DNA of 39,504 bases from an uncultured Candidatus Saccharibacteria bacterium. Its GTDB lineage: Bacteria > Patescibacteriota > Saccharimonadia > Saccharimonadales > Saccharimonadaceae. Positions 6,987 to 14,397 of the stretch are shown here, piece by piece (position 1 is the first letter of the stretch; the number at the start of each line of letters is the position of its first letter). A program made the translations under genes and the position numbers. The notes beneath the pieces are model-generated. The model was not told where the DNA came from. It worked only from the letters and a program-made list of their open reading frames with translations, and searched no databases. The stretch spans positions 1 through 39,504 of the forward strand of contig CAMVEA010000006.1 in NCBI GenBank assembly GCA_947166405.1, in the 5' to 3' direction.

Positions 6987-8030
6987 ATGAATATCTGGGA
7001 ACAACTACCAACCCCCTTTACCGTCCTAGCGCCCATGGAGGGCGTCACGGATGTGGTTTTTCGCCAAATCATCGCCCATGCAGGTCGCCCCGACCTCTTC
7101 TTTACCGAATTTACCAACGTCTCAAGCTATGCCTCCGACAAAGGCCGCGCTAACGCCCTAGAACGTCTTCAAGTCGCCCCTACCGACCCTCCAATCATCG
7201 CCCAAATCTGGGGCAAGAACCCAGAGCATTTCGCTGAATGTGCCGCCGCACTCCAATCTCTGGGCTTTGCAGGAGTAGATCTTAATTTTGGCTGCCCTGA
7301 CAAGCATGTCAACAAAGCTGGTGGCGGCGCCGCCATGATAAAGACCCCCGACCTCGCCGTCGAATGCTACCGCAACGCCACAAGCTCCACAGCCCTCCCC
7401 GTATCCATCAAGACTCGCCTCGGCTGGTCCGACCCCGAAGAATATCAAACCTGGCTCGCCACCTTGCTACAAGAGCATCCCGCCGCCCTCACCGTCCACC
7501 TCCGTACTAAGAAAGAAATGTCCAAAGTCCCCGCCCACTATGAGCTCGTTCCCGAGATCATCAACCTCCGCAACCAAATCAGCCCCACCACCAAGCTCGT
7601 CATTAACGGCGATATCAAGAACCTCGCCCACATCCACGAACTCCACACCAAATACCCCGAAGCAGACGGCTTCATGATCGGACGCGGCGTCTTCACCAAC
7701 CCCTACTGCTTCACCGACATTCGCCCCACCCGCGACGACTTGATGAAGCTTTTGAAGCTACACCTGAGATTATACGAAGAATATGAGAATAGCGCTTCGA
7801 GGAGCATATTTGCCGACGGGGCAAATACGAAGCGACCGAGCCCCGTAACGACGGGAGCGAGGGAGCGTTCCGAGAAGCGCTATTCTCATATTCCTTACGA
7901 CAACCTCAAGCATTTCTTCAAAATCTACATCAACAACTTCCCGGGCGCAGCCGACCTCAGAGCCAAACTCATGGAGACCCACTCAGTCCAAGAAGCCTAC
8001 GCTGTTTTAAAGCAAGCCGGGGAGCTCTAA
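6987..8030 (+). CDS. dus: tRNA-dihydrouridine synthase with an in-frame palindromic insertion
   Basis: Dus reduces uridines of the tRNA D-loop with FMN and NADPH. Landmarks are APMEGVTDVVFR (15-26, FMN-binding), DLNFGCPDKHV with catalytic Cys103, IKTRLGW, VHLRTK, INGDI and MIGRGVFTNPY. The start at 6987 gives MNIWEQLPTPFTVLAPM, typical of the family. The TIM barrel is followed by the helical domain from YDNLKHFF onward. Between them, about residues 265-302 are encoded by a 115-bp palindromic element at 7779-7893 that keeps the frame and looks foreign (Ser/Arg/Thr-rich). The stop overlaps the next start in TAATG, so it is coupled to the methyltransferase at 8030. Confidence 0.93.
   Translation: MNIWEQLPTPFTVLAPMEGVTDVVFRQIIAHAGRPDLFFTEFTNVSSYASDKGRANALERLQVAPTDPPIIAQIWGKNPEHFAECAAALQSLGFAGVDLNFGCPDKHVNKAGGGAAMIKTPDLAVECYRNATSSTALPVSIKTRLGWSDPEEYQTWLATLLQEHPAALTVHLRTKKEMSKVPAHYELVPEIINLRNQISPTTKLVINGDIKNLAHIHELHTKYPEADGFMIGRGVFTNPYCFTDIRPTRDDLMKLLKLHLRLYEEYENSASRSIFADGANTKRPSPVTTGARERSEKRYSHIPYDNLKHFFKIYINNFPGAADLRAKLMETHSVQEAYAVLKQAGEL
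7779..7893. repeat. Palindromic element inserted in frame within dus
   Basis: Perfect 20-bp inverted repeats at 7779-7798 and 7874-7893 enclose 75 bp. Inside lies a second stem, ATTTGCC/GGCAAAT (7808-7814/7820-7826), and GC-rich words such as GCGAAGCGACCGAG and GGGAGCGAGGGAGCG. The reading frame stays open through the element. It resembles in concept the Rickettsia palindromic elements that sit in frame in genes. Similar GCGAGCG/GCGAAGC words occur in the tRNA tails at 27001, 29057-29151 and 31263-31289. Confidence 0.85.
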
Positions 8031-8629
8031 TGCGAAACCACCTATTGTCTCAACATTTTCTCAAGTCTCCACGCCTCGCCCTCACCCTAATCGGTCACTC
8101 CAATCTTAAAAAGCGCGACCTCATTATCGAAATCGGCGCCGGCTCCGGAGTCATCACTAGCGCCCTCTCTCACCGCGTCAGGCATGTCATCGCTATCGAG
8201 CCAGACCATTCCACCGCCGCCAAGCTTCGCGCTAATCTTGCCAAGCGAGGCATCGATAATGTCACCATCCTCGAGCAGGATTTTTTAAGCGTAAGCCTCC
8301 CAGATGAACCATACAAAGTCTTTTCCAACCCTCCATTTCATCTAAGCTCCGCCATCCTTCACAAGCTCATCGACGCCACCAATCCACCAGACTCCATCTA
8401 TCTCATCCTCCAGAAACAATTCGCCCTTAAGCTCCTCAATAACACCCGCCACTACACCTCCAAGCTAGGCTTCGCCCTCACGGCAAAATACGACACCAAA
8501 ATCAAACTCCCCCTAAAACCCACCGATTTTACGCCGCCCCCAGCTGTCCCCTGTGTCCTTTTTGAAGCCAAAGCCAAATCCCCCCTCCAAGCTCACAATT
8601 CCGAGCCCTTGTCGACTTTTCCTAAGTGA
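8030..8629 (+). CDS. rRNA adenine N6-methyltransferase-like protein (Erm/KsgA superfamily)
   Basis: The 199 residues hold a class I SAM fold of the KsgA/Erm superfamily: SQHFLKSPRLA (7-17), motif I IEIGAGSGVIT (about 37-47), IAIEPD (about 57-62) and the catalytic motif SNPPFHLSSAIL (about 99-110). NPPF replaces the NIPY of true KsgA, which is present separately at 20320-21108, and the C-terminal helical domain is much reduced. It is therefore more like an Erm-type 23S rRNA methyltransferase or a degenerate paralog. Position or drug-resistance function cannot be inferred. Its ATG overlaps the dus stop by one base, so it is expressed with dus. Confidence 0.78.
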   Translation: MRNHLLSQHFLKSPRLALTLIGHSNLKKRDLIIEIGAGSGVITSALSHRVRHVIAIEPDHSTAAKLRANLAKRGIDNVTILEQDFLSVSLPDEPYKVFSNPPFHLSSAILHKLIDATNPPDSIYLILQKQFALKLLNNTRHYTSKLGFALTAKYDTKIKLPLKPTDFTPPPAVPCVLFEAKAKSPLQAHNSEPLSTFPK

Positions 8630-8637
8630 TATATAAT
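8609..8637 (+). promoter_or_regulatory. Promoter for the structured leader and gene 8783-9034
   Basis: TTGTCG (8609-8614) and TATAAT (8632-8637) are 17 bp apart, with transcription expected near 8644. The -35 lies inside the end of the preceding gene. Confidence 0.55.
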
Positions 8638-8643
8638 AAAATT

Positions 8644-8782
8644 ACTCATACCATACTTCGGTCCCTGGTAATGAGAAAAGTTTAAGGTTGTAGCTATCGT
8701 CATTTATGGCTGCAACTATGAGCCAATAAAACAGAGGCTCACATAAATGACTCTTAAATTAAACATAATCAAGGAGTCTTTT
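8644..8782 (+). ncRNA. Predicted pseudoknotted 5' leader RNA (candidate cis-regulatory RNA)
   Basis: Four helices can be read directly. P1 is 8645-8653/8666-8675, 9 bp with one bulge. P2 is 8687-8694/8709-8716, 8 bp with one G-U. P3 is 8699-8708/8742-8751, 10 bp perfect, with its 5' strand inside the loop of P2. P4 is 8719-8724/8736-8741, 6 bp perfect, inside the loop crossed by P3. P2 and P3 abut with no linker, the geometry of an H-type pseudoknot with an embedded hairpin. The structure ends 31 nt before the ATG and 20 nt before the AAGGAG site. preQ1-II riboswitches share this topology, but no sequence match is claimed. Confidence 0.55.
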
Positions 8783-9034
8783 ATGAAAAACTTTAACAAA
8801 ATCCAAACAGAAAAAGTCGAAGTCATGGCACTTTTCGGCTACGAAATGACCCCCTGTCAGCCACTAACTTTTAGGCGACGAGGCGAAAGCGAGACCGAAG
8901 TGTCCGAACTCCTGCAAACCCACGTACGGTTTGTCAGCGGAGTAGCTCTTCATATTTTCGACATTCTGGTTGGTCGGGAAAAAATGACGCTTGAGTTCAA
9001 CTCTCGCGACCTTTCCTGGTACCTCACACAATAG
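8783..9034 (+). CDS. Hypothetical protein, 83 aa, behind a structured leader
   Basis: I do not recognise this soluble 83-residue protein (MKNFNKIQTEKVEVMALFGY at its start). It has an arginine cluster FRRRGESE near residue 33 and ends in NSRDLSWYLTQ. The start at 8783 is chosen because AAGGAG lies 6 nt before it; the in-frame ATG at 8747 falls inside predicted helix P3 of the leader and lacks a site. The gene has its own promoter and a strong terminator, so it is an independent unit between the dus operon and murD. The leader suggests condition-dependent expression. Confidence 0.7.
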   Translation: MKNFNKIQTEKVEVMALFGYEMTPCQPLTFRRRGESETEVSELLQTHVRFVSGVALHIFDILVGREKMTLEFNSRDLSWYLTQ

Positions 9035-9038
9035 AATC

Positions 9039-9057
9039 GCCCCCCATGGGGGCTTTT
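9039..9057 (+). terminator. Terminator of gene 8783-9034
   Basis: GCCCCC pairs with GGGGGC around a 3-nt loop, followed by TTTT, directly after the stop codon. Confidence 0.85.
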
Positions 9058-9063
9058 CTATGA

Positions 9064-9069
9064 TATAAT
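9064..9069 (+). promoter_or_regulatory. -10 box of murD, leaderless start
   Basis: TATGATATAAT ends 7 nt before the ATG at 9077, immediately downstream of the terminator of the previous gene. Confidence 0.7.
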
Positions 9070-9076
9070 ATATTGT

Positions 9077-10321
9077 ATGAAAATCGCACTACTAGGTTAC
9101 GGCAAAGAAGGCAAGTCTGCCGAACAATATTTCAAATCACATTACAAAAACGCCATAATTGATATTTTTGAAAATTTCGATTACGAAGATATCAAACAGA
9201 GAGATTATTCATCCTATGATATAATTCTCCGCAGTCCTTCCGTCCCACCACTTCATCTTAGCAATGAGTCATCTGTTACTAGGTATTTCTTCGAGCATTG
9301 CCCCTGCCCCATTATCGGCGTCACCGCCACCAAAGGCAAAGGCACCACCTGTTCATTCATCAAATCATTGTTGGACGCCCACCACGAGAACGCCTACCTC
9401 GTAGGCAACATCGGCGAACCCGCTATCGATAGCCTCGACCAGCTCACCAAGGACTCCGTCGTCGTCTACGAAATGTCTAGTTTCCAGCTCTGGGACCTCG
9501 ACAAATCCCCACACATCGCCGTCATCGGCCAACTAGAGCCCGATCACCTCAACGTCCACAAGGATTACGACGATTACCTCACTGCCAAATCCAACATCAC
9601 CCGCCACCAGTCCGCCGACGATTACTGTATCTATTATTCCCACAACTCCGATTCTACCAAGCTCGCCAGCACTTCTAAAGCCCACAAGATTCCCTACCCA
9701 TTCGATATCCCAGCCGACATCAAATCCGCCATCACTATCCCAGGCGAACACAACAAAAACAACGCCATTGCAGCCATTGCCGCCGTAGCGAGCTACTACA
9801 ATATATCACCAAGCGAATATTTAAGCAGCAAAACTTCCGAAATTATCGAAGGCCTCAGCAATTTTCACGGCCTTCCTCACCGCCTAGAATTTCTTCGCGA
9901 ATTAAACCACGTCAAGTACTACGATGACAACTTTTCCACCAACCCATCATCTACTCGCGTAGCAATTAATGCTTTTCCGAATAACAATGTCGTAGTCATC
10001 ATCGGTGGCCGCGACAAGACCGACAACGCCGATCTCCCCGAAATCTACGAAATACTCCAATCCCCCCAAGTCGTAAAAATCATCCTCCTCGGCGAATCCG
10101 GCCACGCCCTCGCCGACAAATATCCGAGCGATCCACGATTTACGCTAGTCGATTCACTGCAATCTGCTGTCACTACCGCCCGCACCGCCGCCGAGTCCAT
10201 CGCCACCCCCGACAGCCCCACCATCCTTCTCATGTCTCCTTCAGCCGCCAGCTTCGATATGTTCAAAAACGTCTACGACCGCGGCGCCCAGTTCCAATCC
10301 CTCGTCAAATCATTAAGGTAA
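9077..10321 (+). CDS. murD: UDP-N-acetylmuramoylalanine--D-glutamate ligase
   Basis: MurD adds D-Glu to UDP-MurNAc-L-Ala in the cytoplasm using ATP. The 414 residues show the N-terminal Rossmann-like domain, the ATP loop GVTATKGKGTT (about 85-95; the usual GTNGKTT is altered), EMSSFQLW (about 134-141), LEPDHLNVH (about 153-161), HRLEF (about 272-276) and YDDNFSTNPSSTRVA (about 284-298, where MurD normally has DSKATN). The C-terminal domain ends SPSAASFDMFKNVYDRGAQF, typical of MurD. Length is slightly below the usual 440. It is convergent with the CHAP gene, 17 bp away. Other Mur ligases fit less well. Confidence 0.9.
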   Translation: MKIALLGYGKEGKSAEQYFKSHYKNAIIDIFENFDYEDIKQRDYSSYDIILRSPSVPPLHLSNESSVTRYFFEHCPCPIIGVTATKGKGTTCSFIKSLLDAHHENAYLVGNIGEPAIDSLDQLTKDSVVVYEMSSFQLWDLDKSPHIAVIGQLEPDHLNVHKDYDDYLTAKSNITRHQSADDYCIYYSHNSDSTKLASTSKAHKIPYPFDIPADIKSAITIPGEHNKNNAIAAIAAVASYYNISPSEYLSSKTSEIIEGLSNFHGLPHRLEFLRELNHVKYYDDNFSTNPSSTRVAINAFPNNNVVVIIGGRDKTDNADLPEIYEILQSPQVVKIILLGESGHALADKYPSDPRFTLVDSLQSAVTTARTAAESIATPDSPTILLMSPSAASFDMFKNVYDRGAQFQSLVKSLR

Positions 10322-10338
10322 AATCACTTAGCTTATCA

Positions 10339-11979
10339 TTATCTAAAATGTATATAATTATACTGCGAGGCGTACCGCGCCGGTATCGTCATTAATCCGT
10401 AATCCCATCCATGCCCATTTCCCGAATACGCTTTTGTCGACTGCCAATCATTATAATCTGATATCACTATCGAGCCATCTTTATTTACATGCTCTACCCA
10501 AAACACATGACCATAATAACCGTCGTCAGTCTGCCCTACTGCTCCAGCCTCTGGCGTATGATTTATAGTATAACCCGCCGTCCTTGCATTGTCGTCCCAT
10601 GTATTAGCATTACCCCAATTTGCAAGTACTCCATAATTACTGTAAACTTTCCACGCCGCATAGCTCACACATTCACATACATACCCACCCAGTTTTCGAA
10701 CACCATTCGGTGTATTTACGGTGGTTAAGAAAGTATCCGCTTGCGAAGGGCAAACATTCTGCCAAGGATAATCATTAATCGGCACATACGAGACATTACC
10801 GATATTCTCTAATTCTCTCTTTTTTTCTGCTTCTTCTCGCGCCAAACGTTCCGCTTCCTCTCTTGCTTTCCGCTCTGATTCTTCCTTTGCTTGCTTGTCG
10901 GCTTCTTCTCTCGCTTTTTGTTCCGCTTCTTCCCTAGCTTGTCGCTCCGCATCTTCACGAGCCTGTTTTTCCGCCTCTTCTCTTGCTTTTCGCTCCTCTT
11001 CTTCCTTAGTTTTTCGTTCCTTCTCGTCATTGGTCTGTTGTTCTGTTTCCCCTTCAATCTGTTGCTCTGTCTCTTTACTGGCCTGTTTCTCAGCCTCTTC
11101 CTTTGCCTGTTGTCCTGACTTCTCATTCTCCTTCAGTGCGTTTCTTTCTTTTATATCCACAGATATATTAGTATCATTCACAAGCCCATTCGTAGCAGTA
11201 GAATCCTCTTTACCTGTAATTTCATTAGATTGTGACTCCTTGTTACTCTCTTCCTTTTTACCGTCACTGTCTGTGGCCGTCTCATTATCATTGCCTCCAT
11301 CATTTATAGTCTCCGAATCATCCTTATTGCCTTCGTCATCCACAATCTCATCATTATTCTCAGCAGCAACGCCATTAACTACAGAATCATCATTCACCTT
11401 CTCAGTCTCAGCCTTCGCTATCTCCTCACTTTCATCATGCTTAGGTGTTTCATTCGTTTTTTTATTATCTTGTTCTTTGGCCTCCTCATCATTCTGTATC
11501 GCTTTCTGAATTCTGCCATTCTCATCTATCGCTAATTCTATTCGTTCCACCGCACCGTCACTGCTCACCGACACCACCTGAACAGAATTCACCGCCACCG
11601 TATCATTATTACTTGCTTCTTCCTGTGTCTCCACAGCAAGTTCCCCACCAAAGAGCATCGTCGTCCCACCTCTCGGCGCATCATTAGTTATCATCGAGCC
11701 GTAGCTAATACCACCATAACTAATCTCACCGTCATTATTAGCGTTTTCTGCTGACGTAGGAAAAGTCTTTTCCGACACCCCCTTCGGCTCTGCCTTCGAC
11801 TCTTTGGCATCATCATTATTGCTCGCCACGCCAGCATCCCCATTCGGCACCGCAAGACTCTCTCCCCCAGTAATATTATCATTGTTCTCCCCCATCACAG
11901 CATAAGTCGCTGCCCCTACCCCTATCAGTAGCGCAAGTGCTACCATCATTTTTATTTTTGTTTTATTATCATTCCACAT
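10339..11979 (-). CDS. Secreted/membrane-anchored CHAP-domain peptidoglycan hydrolase
   Basis: CHAP domains are amidases or endopeptidases that cut peptidoglycan. The 546-residue protein starts with a signal anchor (about residues 11-29), then a long disordered Asn/Asp/Glu-rich region to about 280. A strongly repetitive E/K/A/R coiled coil (EEAERKAREEA units) runs to about 390, and a C-terminal CHAP domain fills about 400-546. The catalytic pair is probably Cys437 in CECVSYAAW and His491 in GHVFWVEH. The layout suits a hydrolase held away from the membrane by a helical stalk, acting on its own or a host wall. A TATAAT ends 8 nt before the ATG. Confidence 0.88.
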   Translation of the reverse strand: MWNDNKTKIKMMVALALLIGVGAATYAVMGENNDNITGGESLAVPNGDAGVASNNDDAKESKAEPKGVSEKTFPTSAENANNDGEISYGGISYGSMITNDAPRGGTTMLFGGELAVETQEEASNNDTVAVNSVQVVSVSSDGAVERIELAIDENGRIQKAIQNDEEAKEQDNKKTNETPKHDESEEIAKAETEKVNDDSVVNGVAAENNDEIVDDEGNKDDSETINDGGNDNETATDSDGKKEESNKESQSNEITGKEDSTATNGLVNDTNISVDIKERNALKENEKSGQQAKEEAEKQASKETEQQIEGETEQQTNDEKERKTKEEEERKAREEAEKQAREDAERQAREEAEQKAREEADKQAKEESERKAREEAERLAREEAEKKRELENIGNVSYVPINDYPWQNVCPSQADTFLTTVNTPNGVRKLGGYVCECVSYAAWKVYSNYGVLANWGNANTWDDNARTAGYTINHTPEAGAVGQTDDGYYGHVFWVEHVNKDGSIVISDYNDWQSTKAYSGNGHGWDYGLMTIPARYASQYNYIHFR

Positions 11980-12241
11980 ATGCCTACATTATAACACGTT
12001 TATTCCAAAATCAACCCCAAAATTCAAAAATTTTCTTTCCTTCTACTTCAGCGATTCAACCAACAACAAACACACCACCCAAATAAGCCCCACCACACCA
12101 GAACAATGCAATATTCTATATATTATACCTAACAATCAAATTGTTCACCTCACTAAACAATTCACATCAAACTCCACAAATTGTTCACTTTTCAATTGCA
12201 TATTCTAATTGATTTAAGATGATATCTACCTAGGGGACGAA
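11980..12241. other. Intergenic region without a gene
   Basis: 262 bp between the FISUMP gene end and the CHAP start. Besides the CHAP promoter it holds direct copies of AAATTGTTCAC with a related AACAATTCAC between them (about 12138-12190). At its right end are the 15 post-stop bases that are identical to those after the second FISUMP gene. No ORF, clear terminator or RNA is seen. Confidence 0.5.
11988..11993 (-). promoter_or_regulatory. -10 box of the CHAP gene, leaderless start
   Basis: TATAAT preceded by TGT ends 8 nt before the ATG at 11979, the same arrangement as at prfB. Confidence 0.65.
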
Positions 12242-12272
12242 CTACTGCGCTAGGCAGCGGACGCTAAATCCG
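12227..12272 (-). repeat. 46-bp conserved block across the stop codon, copy 1 (IMH-like)
   Basis: This block is identical to 35651-35696. It covers the last 9 codons (GFSVRCLAQ), the TAG stop and 15 bases beyond it. Conservation past a stop codon directly after a hypervariable stretch is what is expected of the initiation-of-mutagenic-homology sequence of a diversity-generating retroelement target. Confidence 0.75.
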
Positions 12273-14092
12273 AAGCCCTTATTGCCGTAGTTGGACGGGC
12301 TGACGAGGCTACTGTTGAAGTCCAAGTAGTACGCGCCGTTGCTACTGTCCGCAGACTTAGACCAGTAACCGCCGATGCTGCCTCGAGTGACGACCGACGA
12401 GCCGAGGAAGAGGCCGGAGTAGAGGAAATTGTTCGGGTAAGTACGAAATGCAATAGAAGCATTTGAACCCTCAGGAGAACCTATCCAGGATGGTCTAGTT
12501 TCGTTACCGTAGTTAGCTGGAGTGGATAATCCAAGTGATAAGCCTAGTTTGTAGAAGTTATTCTTCTCGGCTGCCATATTGGTCTTATCTCCACTTTCTG
12601 GAAGAGTCCATCCAGTTGGACAAATGTCACCTGCAGTGACAGAGTTATTTGTACTAGTACTATATTTACCATTACCGGCTGTAGCAGAATACCAGTTGTA
12701 GTAGTTGCCATATGAGTAGATATTGGCGTCAGTTGCCGTGTTTGTTCCTCTTTCTGTGGTATTGCCAGTGTATAGCATGGATTGGTCAAAGCAAGCAGCA
12801 GAATTGGTCGTACACCATGCAGTAGAAGTTGGGTTAGTTGAAGCAGAGAGGTGGTTGGAGGTAGTTGGATTTGTTGCGTCATATATGTTTGTGAGTGGGA
12901 GTGAAGGACTATTGGTGTTGGTGGCTGATAGTTCTATATCATTATTGCTGCTGTCTTTATCAGCTAGACGTAAGTTTTCAATCATCCAGCATTTACCGTC
13001 TGCGAGCTTGGCAATGGCGTAGGTGTTGTTGTCACGCTGATCTGTGAGAGCGGAGACTGAGGAGAGGTTGGCAGTGCCGTCTATTGGTGCCAGAGTGAGA
13101 GAGCTACATACGCTAGCTACTTTGGTTGAGTCTTGGAGATTACCCTGGCTCTTTACCCATACAGCGTAGAGCGAGAGGCCGGGGTTAGTGCCAGTGTAGT
13201 CAGCAGTGTTTAATGTAATGGTTTCCATCGGACCATAGAACTTAGCCTCAGGATTCGTGGCATAGTCAAACTTATCACTCCAGCCAGCGAAGCCATAGCC
13301 AGTACGGCTGAAGTTGGATGGGAGGAGCATTACAGAAGCGGCGACACTTTGCTCTGCCATAGTGCCTTGGTAATCTGATACGTTGGCATAGTATTTAATC
13401 TTTCCTGACTCTGTAGATTGTGGCGTTATTGGAGCTGGCTCTGTGGATGGATGAACGAGGGTGTATTTGACTTTGCCGGTGTAGGTATCGGCTGGTTGGG
13501 AGAGACTGGCGTAGACGGCGTAGGTGGTCTCCAGGCTACTGCCAGTACCGCCCTCGGCATCGGTGGTGTTGCCATAGGTAGCGACCTTGGTATATGTATC
13601 TGGTACTATATGATAATTAGTGAAATCTTCGGTATCGTTAGTGCCATCCATAATAGTAGGAGCATATGTACCAGCTACGGCTGATAACTTCATAGCCCAG
13701 CTTGATACGTCTGTGGTGCTGGTACCAGTAGTGAGTCCTGTGGAGATGGTATTGGTGGCAGTATTGCCGACCAGCTTGGTGTGGTTCTCGCCTGAATACT
13801 GATCACCAGTAAATCCTATCGCATAGATGCTAAAGCCACCTGGGTCATTACAGTAAGTCGTAAGGGTAGTCTTGCCGATTCCTGATTCATAAGTACCAGG
13901 TTGAAGAGAGGTAGTATGCTCATCTCCTTCAATGATAGTACCACCCATTGTGCAGGCTGTAGGAATGGTGATATTAATCTCATCCACGACATCGTCAGCA
14001 CTAGCATTTATAGACGCTGTTGCTACACCAGCAATCATCGTCATGCTTAATAATCCCCCCGTAATAATATAGTCTACATGTAGTTTATCCAC
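12242..14092 (-). CDS. Secreted FISUMP-domain surface protein with hypervariable C-terminus (probable DGR target 1)
   Basis: The 616-residue protein has a signal/anchor segment (about 8-30), a beta-rich Thr/Asn/Gly-rich N-terminal domain, a Listeria-Bacteroides (InlB B-type) repeat around 265-312 (GYGFAGW...LYAVW), and a FISUMP domain from about 330 (DGKCWMIENLRLADK) to the end (FSVRCLAQ). Residues 559-607 hold the variable positions. The translation start is GTG at 14092 with AAAGGAG 6 nt before it. From about residue 320 it is nearly identical to the protein at 35666-37405, apart from a middle loop and the variable region. The role is probably as an adhesin or ligand-binding protein with a C-type-lectin-like fold. 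Confidence 0.85.
   Translation of the reverse strand: MDKLHVDYIITGGLLSMTMIAGVATASINASADDVVDEINITIPTACTMGGTIIEGDEHTTSLQPGTYESGIGKTTLTTYCNDPGGFSIYAIGFTGDQYSGENHTKLVGNTATNTISTGLTTGTSTTDVSSWAMKLSAVAGTYAPTIMDGTNDTEDFTNYHIVPDTYTKVATYGNTTDAEGGTGSSLETTYAVYASLSQPADTYTGKVKYTLVHPSTEPAPITPQSTESGKIKYYANVSDYQGTMAEQSVAASVMLLPSNFSRTGYGFAGWSDKFDYATNPEAKFYGPMETITLNTADYTGTNPGLSLYAVWVKSQGNLQDSTKVASVCSSLTLAPIDGTANLSSVSALTDQRDNNTYAIAKLADGKCWMIENLRLADKDSSNNDIELSATNTNSPSLPLTNIYDATNPTTSNHLSASTNPTSTAWCTTNSAACFDQSMLYTGNTTERGTNTATDANIYSYGNYYNWYSATAGNGKYSTSTNNSVTAGDICPTGWTLPESGDKTNMAAEKNNFYKLGLSLGLSTPANYGNETRPSWIGSPEGSNASIAFRTYPNNFLYSGLFLGSSVVTRGSIGGYWSKSADSSNGAYYLDFNSSLVSPSNYGNKGFGFSVRCLAQ
12272..12418 (-). other. Putative DGR variable region 1
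   Basis: Codons 559-607 of the gene. Against the second copy (35696-35842), 20 codons differ in amino acid. In 19 the third base is unchanged (C in all but two, which end in T) and only bases 1 and 2 vary. All these codons are reachable from AAC or AAT by changing adenines. Invariant residues (YWSKSA, AYYL, F, SS, P) form the scaffold between them. Confidence 0.8.
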
Positions 14093-14114
14093 CTTGAACT
14101 CCTTTTATGTTACC

Positions 14115-14143
14115 ATAATATCACGATTATTAATTCAGCACAA
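14115..14143 (-). promoter_or_regulatory. Promoter of FISUMP gene 1
   Basis: TTGTGC (14138-14143) and TATTAT (14115-14120) are 17 bp apart. The short leader holds the AAAGGAG ribosome binding site. Confidence 0.55.
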
Positions 14144-14192
14144 GCGTTTTGTTAAAGTTACAGCGTTATTAAATAAATAATTAATTAAAATC

Positions 14193-14308
14193 ACTAAATC
14201 AGCTATTAATTATAGTTTTAGGAGCAAACCCGATTAAAAACCTGACTGAAATTCATGTTTCTAATCAGGCGTAAGCGAAAGTTAACTATAATTAATAGCT
14301 GATTTAGT
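14193..14308. repeat. 25-bp perfect inverted repeat with a terminator in its loop
   Basis: Arms at 14193-14217 and 14284-14308 match perfectly and enclose 66 bp. The pair AGGAGC/GCTCCT (just outside the right arm and just inside the left) hints at further pairing. It lies upstream of FISUMP gene 1 and downstream of the M16 gene. It could form a large cruciform or stem-loop; its age or mobility is unknown. Confidence 0.8.
14236..14269 (-). terminator. Probable terminator after the M16 peptidase gene
   Basis: On the minus strand CCTGA...GAAA pairs with TTTC...TCAGG, followed by TTTTT. It lies inside the loop of the 25-bp inverted repeat. Confidence 0.55.
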
Positions 14309-14397
14309 AGGCTGAATGAATTATTCAAGCTCCTATTGAAGAGTTTTGAGCGTTGTTAATAATACAACAAGCGTATTACAACTTTAATAGCCCAGCA

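Noticed and set aside
8747-8782. Upstream ATG at 8747 as the start of the 83-aa gene
   Set aside because: It lies within predicted helix P3 and has no ribosome binding site, while ATG 8783 has AAGGAG at 6 nt.
10895-11509. 204-aa plus-strand frame opposite the CHAP gene
   Set aside because: It mirrors the repetitive E/K/A coding of the real gene (Ser/Ala-rich shadow) and has no start signals.
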